Below, one piece after another: positions 37,003-45,846 of a stretch of DNA of 64,000 bases. A model generated the notes under the pieces. It worked only from the letters and a program-made list of their open reading frames with translations, made no database searches and was not told where the DNA came from. Each line of letters begins with the position of its first letter. Position 1 is the first letter of the stretch. A program made the translations under genes and the position numbers. This DNA is from Micromonospora sp. NBRC 110009 (GTDB lineage Bacteria; Actinomycetota; Actinomycetes; Mycobacteriales; Micromonosporaceae). Location: NCBI RefSeq assembly GCF_030518795.1, contig NZ_CP130427.1, positions 3,720,001 to 3,784,000 of the forward strand, given 5' to 3'.

Positions 37003-37015
37003 AGGAAATTTTCCT
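37003..37015. promoter_or_regulatory. Operator candidate upstream of the sugar ABC importer
   Basis: AGGAAA-T-TTTCCT is a palindrome with 6-bp arms in an AT-rich island, 53 bases before the solute-binding protein gene. Similar AGGAAA/TTTCCT dyads precede sugar-utilisation genes in actinobacteria and are thought to be bound by ROK- or LacI-type repressors; no such regulator lies in the window. Confidence 0.5.
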
Positions 37016-37067
37016 ACTAAGGTGCGGCGGAGAAGGTTAGTGCCAAGCGGCGCGAGGGAGATACGGC

Positions 37068-38360
37068 GTGAACAGGTGGAAGCGGCTGGCTCCGGTCACC
37101 GCCATCGTGGCCTCGGCCGCGATGGTGCTGGCTGGGTGCGGTGGCTCCGGCGATGACGACAAGGCCGCCGACAACAGCAAGCTGACGGTCTGGATGATGG
37201 GTGAGGGCGGCGACGCCCAGACCAAGTTCCTCGACGGCGTCGAGGCCGAGTTCAAGAAGAAGCACCCCGAGACCGACGTGGTGGTGCAGTACATCCCCTG
37301 GCTCGAGGCGCCCAAGAAGTTCCAGGCCGCGCTCGCCGGTGGTGAGGGTCCGGACGTCACCGAGCTGGGCAACACCGAGACCCAGGGCTGGGCGGCGCAG
37401 GAGGCCCTCGCCGACGTCTCGGGCAAGTTCAACAGCTGGACCGAGGGCAAGGACATCCTGCCCGACCTGGTGAAGAACGCCCAGCTCGACGGCAAGCAGT
37501 ACGGCGTCCCGTGGTACGCCGGCGTCCGGGCCATCTACTACCGGACCGACTGGTTCGCCGAGGCCGGCGTGAAGCCGCCGACGACCTGGGACGAGCTGGT
37601 CACCGTCGCCAAGACGGTCCAGGCCAAGAAGCCGGGCAAGTACGGCATCGCCCTGCCCGGCAACTCCGAGCTGCCGTTCTACTCCTTCCTCTGGGCCTCC
37701 GGCGCCGAGATCGCCACCAAGCAGGGCGACACCTGGAAGTCCGGCTACAACACGCCGGAGGCGCAGAAGGCGGTCAAGTTCTGGACCGACCTGGTGACCG
37801 TGCACAAGGTCGCCCCGCCGGCCGCCGCCGGCTGGAACGAGATCGACGCCCGGACCCAGTTCGCCACCGGCAACGCCGCCATGGCGTTCGCCGGTAGCTG
37901 GCAGGGCGGCGCGATGAAGAAGGACAACCCCGACATCGAGAAGGTGTGGGGCACGTTCCCCATCCCCGGCCCGGACGGCAAGCCGGCCCCGGCCTTCGCG
38001 GGTGGTTCCGACATCGCCCTCTGGAAGGACAGCAAGAAGCAGGACCTGGCCTGGGACTACCTGACCGTGCTGCTGAGCAAGCAGAAGGACCAGGAGTTCG
38101 CCAGCAGCCTCGGCTTCTTCCCGGTGTACAAGGACCTGGTCAGCGGCGGCAACTACGCCAACGACAAGGTGATGGCCGCGTTCGCCACCGCCATGCAGAA
38201 CACCAAGCTGACCCCGCTCACCCCGAAGTGGGTCGAGGTCAGCCGCACCAAGACGGTGACCCAGGCGATGAACAGCTCGGTCATCAAGGGCCAGAAGACG
38301 GTCGAGAAGGCTACCGCCGACGCGGCCACCGAGATGGAAAGCATCCTCAACGCCAAGTGA
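37068..38360 (+). CDS. Sugar ABC transporter substrate-binding lipoprotein
   Basis: This 430-residue extracellular binding protein has a lipoprotein signal with LAGC (Cys24 lipidated). The mature part shows KLTVWMMGEGGDA and EAEFKKKHPETDVVVQYIPW, and AALAGGEGPDVTELGNTE of the family 1 solute-binding type (PF01547-like). An oligosaccharide is the expected ligand. It overlaps the first permease by 4 bases. GGGAGATAC precedes the GTG start. No ATPase gene is present, so a shared MsiK-type ATPase elsewhere is likely. Confidence 0.93.
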   Translation: MNRWKRLAPVTAIVASAAMVLAGCGGSGDDDKAADNSKLTVWMMGEGGDAQTKFLDGVEAEFKKKHPETDVVVQYIPWLEAPKKFQAALAGGEGPDVTELGNTETQGWAAQEALADVSGKFNSWTEGKDILPDLVKNAQLDGKQYGVPWYAGVRAIYYRTDWFAEAGVKPPTTWDELVTVAKTVQAKKPGKYGIALPGNSELPFYSFLWASGAEIATKQGDTWKSGYNTPEAQKAVKFWTDLVTVHKVAPPAAAGWNEIDARTQFATGNAAMAFAGSWQGGAMKKDNPDIEKVWGTFPIPGPDGKPAPAFAGGSDIALWKDSKKQDLAWDYLTVLLSKQKDQEFASSLGFFPVYKDLVSGGNYANDKVMAAFATAMQNTKLTPLTPKWVEVSRTKTVTQAMNSSVIKGQKTVEKATADAATEMESILNAK

Positions 38361-39343
38361 CCACGCTGACCGAGGCCACCGGCACAGCCGCCGCGCGGGA
38401 GACCCCCGCGCGGCGGCGCCGCCGTGTGGACCACCTGCCGTACGTTCTGCTCCTGCCCTGTCTGGCGATCATCGTGGGGCTGCTGCTCTGGCCGCTCGGC
38501 CAGGTCGTGGCGATGTCCTTCTACAAGCTGGACAGCGTCCGGCAGCTGCGCGGGGACCGCGAGTGGCCGTGGGTGGGCCTGGCCAACTACGCGCAGATCC
38601 TCGGCGACCCGTTCTTCCGTACGGTGCTGCGCAACACCGTGCTCTTCGCCGCGGCGACCGTGGTGCTCACGATGATCCTCGGCACCCTGGTCGGGCTGCT
38701 GCTCAACCGGCTCGGCAGGAAGATGGCCACCTTCGTCGCGAGCTGCGTGATGCTGGCCTGGGCCACCCCGGCGCTGACCGGCACCATCGTCTGGAAGTGG
38801 ATCTTCGACGACACCAGCGGCCTGGTCACCTGGCTGTTCAACAAGCTCCCGGGCGGGCTCTCCAGCACGCTCTTCGGGCGCAGCGACTGGACCGGCTACG
38901 GCTGGTTCAACGATCCGCTGCTCTTCTTCGCGATCCTCACCCTGGTGGTGGTCTGGCACTCCTTCCCGTTCATCGCGGTGAGCGTGCTGGCCGGGCTGAA
39001 GAGCGTGCCGAGCGAGCTGCAGGAGGCAGCCCGGGTGGACGGGGCCGGGCCGTGGCGGGTCTTCTGGTCGGTCACCTTCCCGATGCTGCGCCCGGTCTTC
39101 GGCATCCTGGTGGTGCTCTCCACGATCTGGGACTTCAAGGTCTTCACCCAGCAGTTCGTGCTGGCCGGCGGCACGCAGGACCGGCCGACGTTCATGCTCT
39201 CGATCTACTCGTACGCGGAGGCGTTCTCGCCGCCGCCCAAGTACGGCCTGGGGTCGGCGATCGCGGTCATCCTCACCCTGATCCTGCTCGCGGTGACCGC
39301 CCTGTACGTCCGCATGGTGCTGCGGCAGGAGGACGAGTCGTGA
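38357..39343 (+). CDS. Sugar ABC transporter permease (MalF-like)
   Basis: This 328-residue MetI/MalF-type permease has a basic N-terminus (ARRRRRVDHLPY), six hydrophobic segments and the EAA loop EAARVDGAGPWRVFWSVTFP that contacts the ATPase. GTG start at 38357 overlapping the binding-protein stop. It pairs with the downstream permease (39340) as a heterodimeric channel. A long periplasmic loop (LYKLDSVRQLRGDREWPW) follows helix 1. Confidence 0.92.
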   Translation: MTTLTEATGTAAARETPARRRRRVDHLPYVLLLPCLAIIVGLLLWPLGQVVAMSFYKLDSVRQLRGDREWPWVGLANYAQILGDPFFRTVLRNTVLFAAATVVLTMILGTLVGLLLNRLGRKMATFVASCVMLAWATPALTGTIVWKWIFDDTSGLVTWLFNKLPGGLSSTLFGRSDWTGYGWFNDPLLFFAILTLVVVWHSFPFIAVSVLAGLKSVPSELQEAARVDGAGPWRVFWSVTFPMLRPVFGILVVLSTIWDFKVFTQQFVLAGGTQDRPTFMLSIYSYAEAFSPPPKYGLGSAIAVILTLILLAVTALYVRMVLRQEDES

Positions 39344-40170
39344 AGAAGATCGCCCTCAACGGCGCCGGCCTGCTGGTCGCCCTCTTCGCGGCGTTCCCGG
39401 TCTACTGGATGATCGCCACCTCGCTGAAGCCCAACCGGGAGATCTTCTCGGCCACGCCGCGCCCGGTACCGGCCGAGCCGACGCTGGCGCACTACCGGGA
39501 GATCCTCACCGGGAACCTGATCCCCGGCGTGACGTTCGCCGACTTCTTCCTCAACAGCGCCCTGGTGGCGGTGGCGACCGTGCTGCTCAGCGGCCTGGTC
39601 GCGCTGCTCGCGGCGACCGCCGTGGCCCGGTTCCGGTTCCGGCTGCGGACCACCTTCCTGATCCTGCTGCTCGTGGTGCAGATGATCCCGCTGGAGGCGC
39701 TGGTCATCCCGCTCTTCCTGATGATCCAGCGGCTCGGGCTCTACAACACCCTGCCCAGCCTGATCCTGACCTACCTCGGCTTCTCGCTGCCGTTCGCGGT
39801 CTGGATGCTGCGCGGCTTCGTGGCCGCGGTGCCGAAGGAGTTGGAGGAGGCGGCCGCGATCGACGGGGCCAGCCGGGCCCAGACCTTCCGCCGGATCCTC
39901 TTCCCGCTGGTCGCGCCGGGCCTGGTGGCGACCAGCATCTTCTCCTTCATCACCGCGTGGAACGAGCTGATCTTCGCGCTGACCTTCATCAACGACCAGG
40001 ACCGGTACACGCTGCCGGTGGCGATGACGTTCTTCTTCGGGCGGGACGACACCGCCTGGGGGTCGGTGATGGCCGCGTCGACGCTGTTCACCCTGCCCGT
40101 GATCGTCTTCTTCCTGCTGGTCCAGCGCCGGATGGTCTCCGGCCTGGTCGCCGGCGCGGTCAAGGGCTGA
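39340..40170 (+). CDS. Sugar ABC transporter permease (MalG-like)
   Basis: This 276-residue permease starts (GTG, overlapping the previous stop) VKKIALNGAGLLVALFAAFP. It has six hydrophobic segments and the EAA loop EAAAIDGASRAQTFRRILFP. WNELIFALTFIND is typical of MalG-type partners. It completes a three-gene importer: binding lipoprotein, MalF-like, MalG-like. Enzymes for the imported sugar are not in the window. Confidence 0.92.
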   Translation: MKKIALNGAGLLVALFAAFPVYWMIATSLKPNREIFSATPRPVPAEPTLAHYREILTGNLIPGVTFADFFLNSALVAVATVLLSGLVALLAATAVARFRFRLRTTFLILLLVVQMIPLEALVIPLFLMIQRLGLYNTLPSLILTYLGFSLPFAVWMLRGFVAAVPKELEEAAAIDGASRAQTFRRILFPLVAPGLVATSIFSFITAWNELIFALTFINDQDRYTLPVAMTFFFGRDDTAWGSVMAASTLFTLPVIVFFLLVQRRMVSGLVAGAVKG

Positions 40171-40205
40171 GCCGGGCGCCCGGCCCGGCGACTAGGCTGA
40201 CCGCC

Positions 40206-40850
40206 ATGACGGGCAGGGTGGCGGCGGTGAACCTCGGCGTGGTGACCGAGGCGGAGTGGGCGGGCGACCCGAGCGGCCGCAGCGGCATCGACAAGCGGCC
40301 GGCCGACGGCCCGGTGCCGATCCGGTTCGCCGGGCTGGCCGGCGACTTCATCGGCGAGCGGGCCCACCACGGCGGCCCCGACCAGGCCGTCTACACGTAC
40401 GCCGAGGAGGACGCCGGCTGGTGGGCGGCCGAACTGGGCCGGTCGCTGCGGCCGGGCGCCTTCGGCGAGAACCTCACCACGTACGCGGTGGACGTGACCG
40501 GCGCGGTGATCGGCGAGCGGTGGGCGGTCGGCACCGCCCTGCTGGAGGTGACCAAGCCGCGCACCCCGTGCACCACCTTCGCCGGGTACTGGGGCATGCC
40601 CGACCTGATCAAGCGGTTCACCGTGCGGGCCGCGCCCGGCGCGTACCTGCGGGTGCTGCGGGAGGGCGAGGTCGGCGCGGGCGACCCGGTCGAGGTGGTG
40701 GACCGGCCCGCACACGGGGTCACCATCGGCCACGTGTTCCGGGCCACGACGCTGGAGCCCGAACTGCTGCCCGCGCTGCTCGACGTGCCGCAACTGCCGG
40801 AACCGGTCCGGGCGAAGGTCCGCCGCCGGCTCGGCCTCGCCTCCGCCTGA
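40206..40850 (+). CDS. MOSC domain protein
   Basis: This 214-residue MOSC protein resembles YiiM-type. It has AHHGGPDQAVYTYAEEDAGWW, FGENLTTYAVDV, and the conserved Cys in VTKPRTPCTTF, which may carry a Mo-bound sulfur. MOSC proteins deliver or bind molybdenum cofactor or reduce N-hydroxylated compounds. A molybdoenzyme lies far away in the same window (8946), but no link is shown. The start is 35 bases after the permease. Confidence 0.88.
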   Translation: MTGRVAAVNLGVVTEAEWAGDPSGRSGIDKRPADGPVPIRFAGLAGDFIGERAHHGGPDQAVYTYAEEDAGWWAAELGRSLRPGAFGENLTTYAVDVTGAVIGERWAVGTALLEVTKPRTPCTTFAGYWGMPDLIKRFTVRAAPGAYLRVLREGEVGAGDPVEVVDRPAHGVTIGHVFRATTLEPELLPALLDVPQLPEPVRAKVRRRLGLASA

Positions 40851-40863
40851 CCGCCGGCCCGGG

Positions 40864-41724
40864 TCAGGTCGCGGCGAAGACCTCGGCGAGCACCTGGCTC
40901 GGGGCGCCGCCGCCGTCGCGGACCTTGGCCCAGGTGCCGTGCTCGGCGGTCCACTCCAGACCGCCGAAGCGGACCCGCTTCACGCCGTGGTCGTCGGCGT
41001 GCGAGACCAGCCAGTGGGCGTACCGCCAGCCGTTGCGGCTGTCGGCCGCCGGGACGGCGAAGTCGGTCAGGTCGATCGGCGTGGTGAGCCCGGACAGCCC
41101 CCAGTCCAGGGCCAGGTTCTCCGCCAGCGACGCCGCCGCGGCCGGCCCGCGCACCGTCGGCGTCGGCCCGACCGTGCAGGCCACCGCGCCGGTCGCGTGG
41201 CCGAGCAGCGCGCGGGTGAGCACCTCCGACTCGTCCGCCCACTTCTGGTACGCCTCCGGGTAGGCCGACCGCTGCACCCGCTGGGCGGCCTCGGTGACCC
41301 GCAGCTCCTCCCAGCCCTTGACCTTCTTCAGCGCGGCGTAGAACTTGTTCGCCGCGTAGCGCGGGTCGCGGATCTGCTCCGGGGTGCCCCATCCCTGGCT
41401 CGGGCGCTGCTGGAACAGGCCCAGCGAGTCCCGGTCGCCGTGCGCGATGTTGCGCAGGTGCGACTCCTGGTAGGCGGCGGCCAGCGCCACCACCACCGCT
41501 CGCTCCGGCATCTGCCGCTGGGCGCCGATCGCCGCGATGGTGGCCGCGTTGGCCATCTGGTCGGCACTGAGCACGACCTCGCCGTCGGCGCGCACCGTGC
41601 AGGTGCGGCTCGGCACCGGGAGGCTGAGCTGGTGCCCGAACTGCTTCGCGACGAACCACACGCCGAGCAGGGCGACCACCGCCACCGCCACACCGGCTGC
41701 CACGATTGCCGCTCGAGTTCGCAC
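40864..41724 (-). CDS. Lysozyme-like (transglycosylase-fold) membrane-anchored protein
   Basis: This 286-residue protein has an N-terminal transmembrane or signal anchor (about 5-26: AAIVAAGVAVAVVALLGVWF) and an extracytoplasmic part. The segment YQESHLRNIAHGDRDSLGLFQQRPS with PRYAANKFYAAL is the goose-lysozyme-like fold, where the Glu is catalytic in active enzymes. Databases often mislabel this family 'heavy metal transporter'. GTG 41724 has GGAGG at 5-base spacing. Peptidoglycan cleavage is plausible but unproven. Confidence 0.7.
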   Translation of the reverse strand: MRTRAAIVAAGVAVAVVALLGVWFVAKQFGHQLSLPVPSRTCTVRADGEVVLSADQMANAATIAAIGAQRQMPERAVVVALAAAYQESHLRNIAHGDRDSLGLFQQRPSQGWGTPEQIRDPRYAANKFYAALKKVKGWEELRVTEAAQRVQRSAYPEAYQKWADESEVLTRALLGHATGAVACTVGPTPTVRGPAAAASLAENLALDWGLSGLTTPIDLTDFAVPAADSRNGWRYAHWLVSHADDHGVKRVRFGGLEWTAEHGTWAKVRDGGGAPSQVLAEVFAAT

Positions 41725-41840
41725 CCGCACCTCCTGCCCCGACAGTTCGACCAATGTACGTCGCCCGGCGCGCGCCCCGGGTCGGCCGACCGGCTGTCTC
41801 CCGCTGCGTCACCGCGTCGCCACGCCCCGCGCCGGCGGCC

Positions 41841-42626
41841 TCAGTCCTCGCTGGGCACCCAGGCGGCGGGCCGCTTCTCGCGGAACGCCAGCACGCCCTC
41901 CCGGCCCTCGGCGGAGAGGAAGTACCCCGTGGAGACAGCGGCCAACTCGGTGATTTCCGCGCGCAGGTCGGCGGCCGCCGGCCGGCGCAGCAGCTCCTTG
42001 GTGCCGGCCAGAGCCTTCGGCGCACCCTTCACCAGCGAGGCGCAGTAGCGCTCCACCGCGGCGTCCAGGCCGTCCGCCGGCACGGCGGCGGTGACCAGGC
42101 CGATCTCGGCGGCCCGCCGGCCGTCGAAGGTGTCGCCGGTCAGGTACAGCTCGGCGGCCGCCCGCGGCTGCAGCCGGGGCAGCACGGTCGCCGAGATCAC
42201 CGCCGGGATCACCCCGATCCGGACCTCGGTGAAGGCGAACGTCGCCTCCTGCGCGCAGACCGCCAGGTCGGCCGCTGCGATCAGGCCCAGGCCGCCGGCC
42301 CGGGCCGGCCCGGCCACCTTGGCCAGCACCGGCTTCGGGCACTCCCGGACCGCGACCAGCACGTCGCCGAGCATCCCGGCGGGCACCGTCCCGCTGGCGT
42401 ACGCGGCCGCGGTCTCCTTCAGGTCCGCCCCGGAGCAGAAGACCGGCCCGGTGTGATCCAGCACGACCGCCCGCACCGCGTCGTCGGCGACCGCGGCGGC
42501 CAGCCCGGCCAGCAGCTCGGTCATCAGCGGGGTGGAGAGCGCGTTGCGGTTGTGCGGGCTGTCCAGGGTGAGGGTGGTCACCCCACGGGCCGTGGCGACC
42601 CGCACGAGAGCGTCCGGAGAGGTCAT
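41841..42626 (-). CDS. Enoyl-CoA hydratase/isomerase family protein
   Basis: This 261-residue crotonase-fold enzyme has FCSGADLKETAAAY (oxyanion hole of the CoA-binding region), GGLGLIAAADLAVC and FTEVRIGVIPAVIS, where the second Glu/Asp positions define activity. The C-terminus has LAFREKRPAAWVPSED. It acts on a CoA thioester, likely fatty-acid or amino-acid breakdown; an exact substrate is not set. The ATG at 42626 is divergent from hemW with 19 bases between starts. Confidence 0.88.
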   Translation of the reverse strand: MTSPDALVRVATARGVTTLTLDSPHNRNALSTPLMTELLAGLAAAVADDAVRAVVLDHTGPVFCSGADLKETAAAYASGTVPAGMLGDVLVAVRECPKPVLAKVAGPARAGGLGLIAAADLAVCAQEATFAFTEVRIGVIPAVISATVLPRLQPRAAAELYLTGDTFDGRRAAEIGLVTAAVPADGLDAAVERYCASLVKGAPKALAGTKELLRRPAAADLRAEITELAAVSTGYFLSAEGREGVLAFREKRPAAWVPSED

Positions 42627-42645
42627 GCCGGGCACACTAGTGGCC

Positions 42646-43869
42646 ATGCCCGGCGCTCTTCCAGAAGGCGAATCCGTCCCGCGCGACGGATCGCTGCCCC
42701 CTGCCGCCCTGCGCGCCGTCGGCGCCCGCGGCTTCGGGGTGTACGTGCACGTTCCGTTCTGCGCCAGCCGCTGCGGCTACTGCGACTTCAACACGTACAC
42801 CGCCGCCGAGCTGGGCGGCGGGGCCAGCCGCGAGTCGTACGCCGACACCGTGCTGGCCGAGCTGGCCCTGGCCGGCCGGGTGTTGGGCGACACCCCGCCG
42901 CCGCGGGTGGACACCGTCTTCGTCGGCGGCGGCACCCCCACCCTGCTGCCCGCCGACGACCTGGCCCGGATCCTGGACGGCATCGACCGCACCTGGGGGC
43001 TGGCCGCCGACGCCGAGGTGACCACCGAGGCCAACCCGGAGTCCGTCACCCCGGAGTCGCTCAAGGCGCTGCGGGCGGCCGGGTACACCCGGATCTCGCT
43101 GGGCATGCAGTCCGCCGCCCCGGGGGTGCTGGCGATCCTGGACCGGCAGCACAGCGCCGGCCGGGCCACCGCCGCCGCGCTGGAGGCCCGCGACGCCGGG
43201 TTCGAGCACGTGAACCTGGACCTGATCTACGGCACGCCGGGGGAGAGCGCGGCGGACTTCGCCGCCTCGCTGGACCAGGTGGTCGCGGCGGGCGTGGACC
43301 ACGTCAGCGCGTACGCCCTGATCGTGGAGGACGGCACCCGGCTGGCCGCGCGGATGCGGCGCGGCGAGCTGCCGTACCCGAGCGACGACGTGGCGGCGGA
43401 CCGCTACCTGGCCGCGGAGTCCGCCCTCGACGCGGCCGGCTTCTCCTGGTACGAGGTCTCCAACTGGGCCCGCTCCGAGGCGGCCCGGTGTCGGCACAAC
43501 CTGCTCTACTGGGCCGGCGCCGACTGGTGGGGCCTCGGCCCGGGGGCGCACAGCCACGTCGGCGGGGTGCGCTGGTGGAACGTCAAGCACCCCAGCACGT
43601 ACGCCCAGCGCCTCGCGGCGGGGGAGTCCCCCGGCCTGGCCCGGGAGGTGCTCACCCGGGACGAGGCGCACATGGAGGACGTGATGCTGCGGCTGCGGCT
43701 CGCCGAGGGCCTGCCGCTGGACGTGCTGGACGAGGCGGGCCGGGCGGCGGCCGGCCGTGCCCTGGCCGACGGCCTGCTGGATGCCGGGGGCTACGCGGCC
43801 GGCCGGGCGGTCCTCACCCTGCGCGGCCGGCTGTTGGCCGACGCGGTGGTCCGCGACCTGCTGCCCTGA
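42646..43869 (+). CDS. hemW: Heme chaperone HemW (radical SAM, coproporphyrinogen oxidase-like)
   Basis: This 407-residue radical SAM protein has the C-x3-C-x2-C at 39, 43 and 46 (FCASRCGYCDF). It also has GGGTPTLLPAD, TTEANPESVTPESL, GMQSAAPGVLAIL, LDLIYGTPGES and a HemN C-terminal domain. The spacing and missing fourth Cys point to HemW (heme delivery) rather than HemN. It normally follows lepA closely; here 7 kb of other genes intervene. It is followed by hrcA with one gene between. Confidence 0.93.
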   Translation: MPGALPEGESVPRDGSLPPAALRAVGARGFGVYVHVPFCASRCGYCDFNTYTAAELGGGASRESYADTVLAELALAGRVLGDTPPPRVDTVFVGGGTPTLLPADDLARILDGIDRTWGLAADAEVTTEANPESVTPESLKALRAAGYTRISLGMQSAAPGVLAILDRQHSAGRATAAALEARDAGFEHVNLDLIYGTPGESAADFAASLDQVVAAGVDHVSAYALIVEDGTRLAARMRRGELPYPSDDVAADRYLAAESALDAAGFSWYEVSNWARSEAARCRHNLLYWAGADWWGLGPGAHSHVGGVRWWNVKHPSTYAQRLAAGESPGLAREVLTRDEAHMEDVMLRLRLAEGLPLDVLDEAGRAAAGRALADGLLDAGGYAAGRAVLTLRGRLLADAVVRDLLP

Positions 43870-43908
43870 GCGGTGCCGGCCGGCCGGGGGAGCGGCCGAC
43901 CGGCCGGG

Positions 43909-44556
43909 TCACTTGGTGAAGCTGTAGCTCAGCGGGTAGCGGTAGAGCACGCCTTCGTTGGCCTTGACCCCGGCGATGATCCCGAAGATCAGCGGCACGA
44001 TCCAGACAAGCATCGGGACGAAGAACAGAATCCCGCAGGTGATCAGGGTGAGCACCCAGCCCAGCACGCTGGCGGCCGCCCAGGTGATCTGGAAGTTCAG
44101 CGCCGCGACGGCGTGGGCCCGGACGGTCGGCGACTGCTGCCCCCGGCTCATCAGCGCGATGAGCGGGGCGACCCAGCCGAGCAGGCCACCGCCGACAATC
44201 ACGCCGGCGGCGCCGCCGAAGTGCGCCACCAGCGCCCAGGTCTTGTCGTCGTTGTTGGCGTAGCCGGCGGGCGGGCCGTACGCACCACCGCTCGGGTACC
44301 CGGCACCAGGCGGCGGATAGCCGCCCGGCGGGGGGTAGCCACCGGGGGGTGGATAGCCACCTGACGGCGGCTGGCCGCCGGAGGGCGGCGGATAGCCACC
44401 GGGCGGGGGATAGCCCCCTGCGCCCGGAGGCCCGGACAGTGGTGCGGTGGGGGGCTCGTCCGCCGACGAGGAGCCGTGGGGGGCCGACGGCGGGGTCGCC
44501 TCCGGCGGCTGGGCGCCGGGGTCGCCCGCTCCGGGAGGGCGAGGAGGTTCGGTCAT
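43909..44556 (-). CDS. DUF4870 domain protein with Gly-Pro-Tyr repeat tail
   Basis: This 215-residue protein has a long N-terminal disordered part with about seven GGYPPP-type repeats (45-90). A DUF4870 domain of four hydrophobic segments (GGAAGVIVGGGLLGWVAPLIALMS, VAALNFQITWAAASVLGWVL, then WIVPLIFGIIAGV) follows. Similar repeat-rich membrane proteins occur in many actinobacteria; function unknown. The ATG at 44556 has GAGGAGG upstream. It is divergent from hrcA. Confidence 0.85.
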   Translation of the reverse strand: MTEPPRPPGAGDPGAQPPEATPPSAPHGSSSADEPPTAPLSGPPGAGGYPPPGGYPPPSGGQPPSGGYPPPGGYPPPGGYPPPGAGYPSGGAYGPPAGYANNDDKTWALVAHFGGAAGVIVGGGLLGWVAPLIALMSRGQQSPTVRAHAVAALNFQITWAAASVLGWVLTLITCGILFFVPMLVWIVPLIFGIIAGVKANEGVLYRYPLSYSFTK

Positions 44557-44701
44557 GCCGGTCACGGTAGGTCCCGCCGGCAAGGGCACACCAGAGCGGA
44601 ATCGTCCGGCATGTCCGGCTGATCGGCTCTGGCGCGCGGTGTGCCGGGCCGCACCGGAGGTCCGTCGCTGATCATCGCGTCGGCGGGTATGCCGACGTAG
44701 A

Positions 44702-44728
44702 CTGGCACTCGCTACAGTCGAGTGCCAG
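44702..44728. promoter_or_regulatory. CIRCE element (HrcA operator)
   Basis: CTGGCACTC-N9-GAGTGCCAG is a perfect 9-bp inverted repeat with a 9-base centre, matching the CIRCE form TTAGCACTC-N9-GAGTGCTAA with its actinobacterial variant. It lies 22 bases before hrcA, showing autorepression of hrcA-dnaJ by HrcA in unheated cells. Confidence 0.95.
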
Positions 44729-44750
44729 TCGGCGTCAGGAGGTGGGGGAG

Positions 44751-45773
44751 ATGGGTCTCGACGACCGCAAGCTCGCCGTGCTGCGCGCGATCGTCGAGGA
44801 CTACGTCGCCACCCAGGAGCCGGTGGGCAGCAAGGCCCTGGTCGAGCGCCACCAGCTGGGGGTCTCCCCGGCGACCGTCCGCAACGACATGGCGGTGCTG
44901 GAGGAGGAGGGCTACATCCGGCAGCCGCACACCAGCGCCGGCCGGGTCCCCACCGACCGCGGCTACCGCCTCTTCGTGGACCGGCTCTCCCGGGTCAAGC
45001 CGCTCAGCCCCGCCGAGCGCCGGGCCATCGAGCGCTTCCTGGTCGGCGCGGTCGACCTGGACGACGTGGTGCACCGCACGGTGCGGCTGCTGGCCCAGCT
45101 CACCCGCCAGGTCGCCGTGGTGCAGTACCCGAGCCTGGCCCGCTCCAAGGTGCGCCACCTGGAGCTGGTGCCGATCTCCACCACCCGGCTCATGGTGGTC
45201 ATGATCGCCGACACCGGCCGGGTCGAGCAGCGCCTGGTGGAGATGCCCGGGCCGATCCCTGCCGACGACGTGACCGACCTGCGCCGGCTGGTCAACGAGA
45301 AGCTGGTCGGTACCCGGCTGTCGGAGACCCCGCCGCTGGTACAGGCGCTGGTCGACGAGTCCTCCCCGCAGCTCCGGTCGGCCATGGCCACCCTCTCCAG
45401 CGTGCTGCTGGAGACACTGGTCGAGCGGCACGAGGAGCGCATCGCGCTGGCCGGCACGGCCAACCTGACCCGGGGCGGCCTGCTCGACTTCCAGGGCACG
45501 CTGCGCCCGATCCTCGAGGCGCTCGAGGAGGAGGTCGTGCTGCTCAAGCTGATCGGCGAGGCGGAGCCGAGCACCACCCGGGTGCTGATCGGCGACGAGA
45601 ACGAGATCGACAACCTCCGGGCCGCCTCCGTGGTCAGCACCGGGTACGGCCCGGGCAGCACCATCATGGGCGGGCTCGGCGTGCTCGGGCCGACCCGGAT
45701 GGACTACCCCGGCACCATCGCCACGGTGCGGGCCGTGGCACGCTACGTGGGCGAACTGCTGGCCCAGAACTGA
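44751..45773 (+). CDS. hrcA: Heat-inducible transcription repressor HrcA
   Basis: HrcA represses CIRCE-controlled chaperone genes. The 340-residue product has an N-terminal winged helix with [20 protein letters not shown] and [27 protein letters not shown]-terminal dimerisation and GAF-like regions (about 120-340) follow, with [22 protein letters not shown]. The ATG at 44751 has GGAGGTGGGGGAG upstream; the GTG at 44742 is inside that site. dnaJ follows, as in actinobacteria. Confidence 0.97.
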   Translation: MGLDDRKLAVLRAIVEDYVATQEPVGSKALVERHQLGVSPATVRNDMAVLEEEGYIRQPHTSAGRVPTDRGYRLFVDRLSRVKPLSPAERRAIERFLVGAVDLDDVVHRTVRLLAQLTRQVAVVQYPSLARSKVRHLELVPISTTRLMVVMIADTGRVEQRLVEMPGPIPADDVTDLRRLVNEKLVGTRLSETPPLVQALVDESSPQLRSAMATLSSVLLETLVERHEERIALAGTANLTRGGLLDFQGTLRPILEALEEEVVLLKLIGEAEPSTTRVLIGDENEIDNLRAASVVSTGYGPGSTIMGGLGVLGPTRMDYPGTIATVRAVARYVGELLAQN

Positions 45774-45846
45774 CCAGTCAGGGCCGACGGCCGAGCGGCG
45801 GCCGACGCGGCGCAACGCGAGACGAAACACGAGGACACCGAACGCA

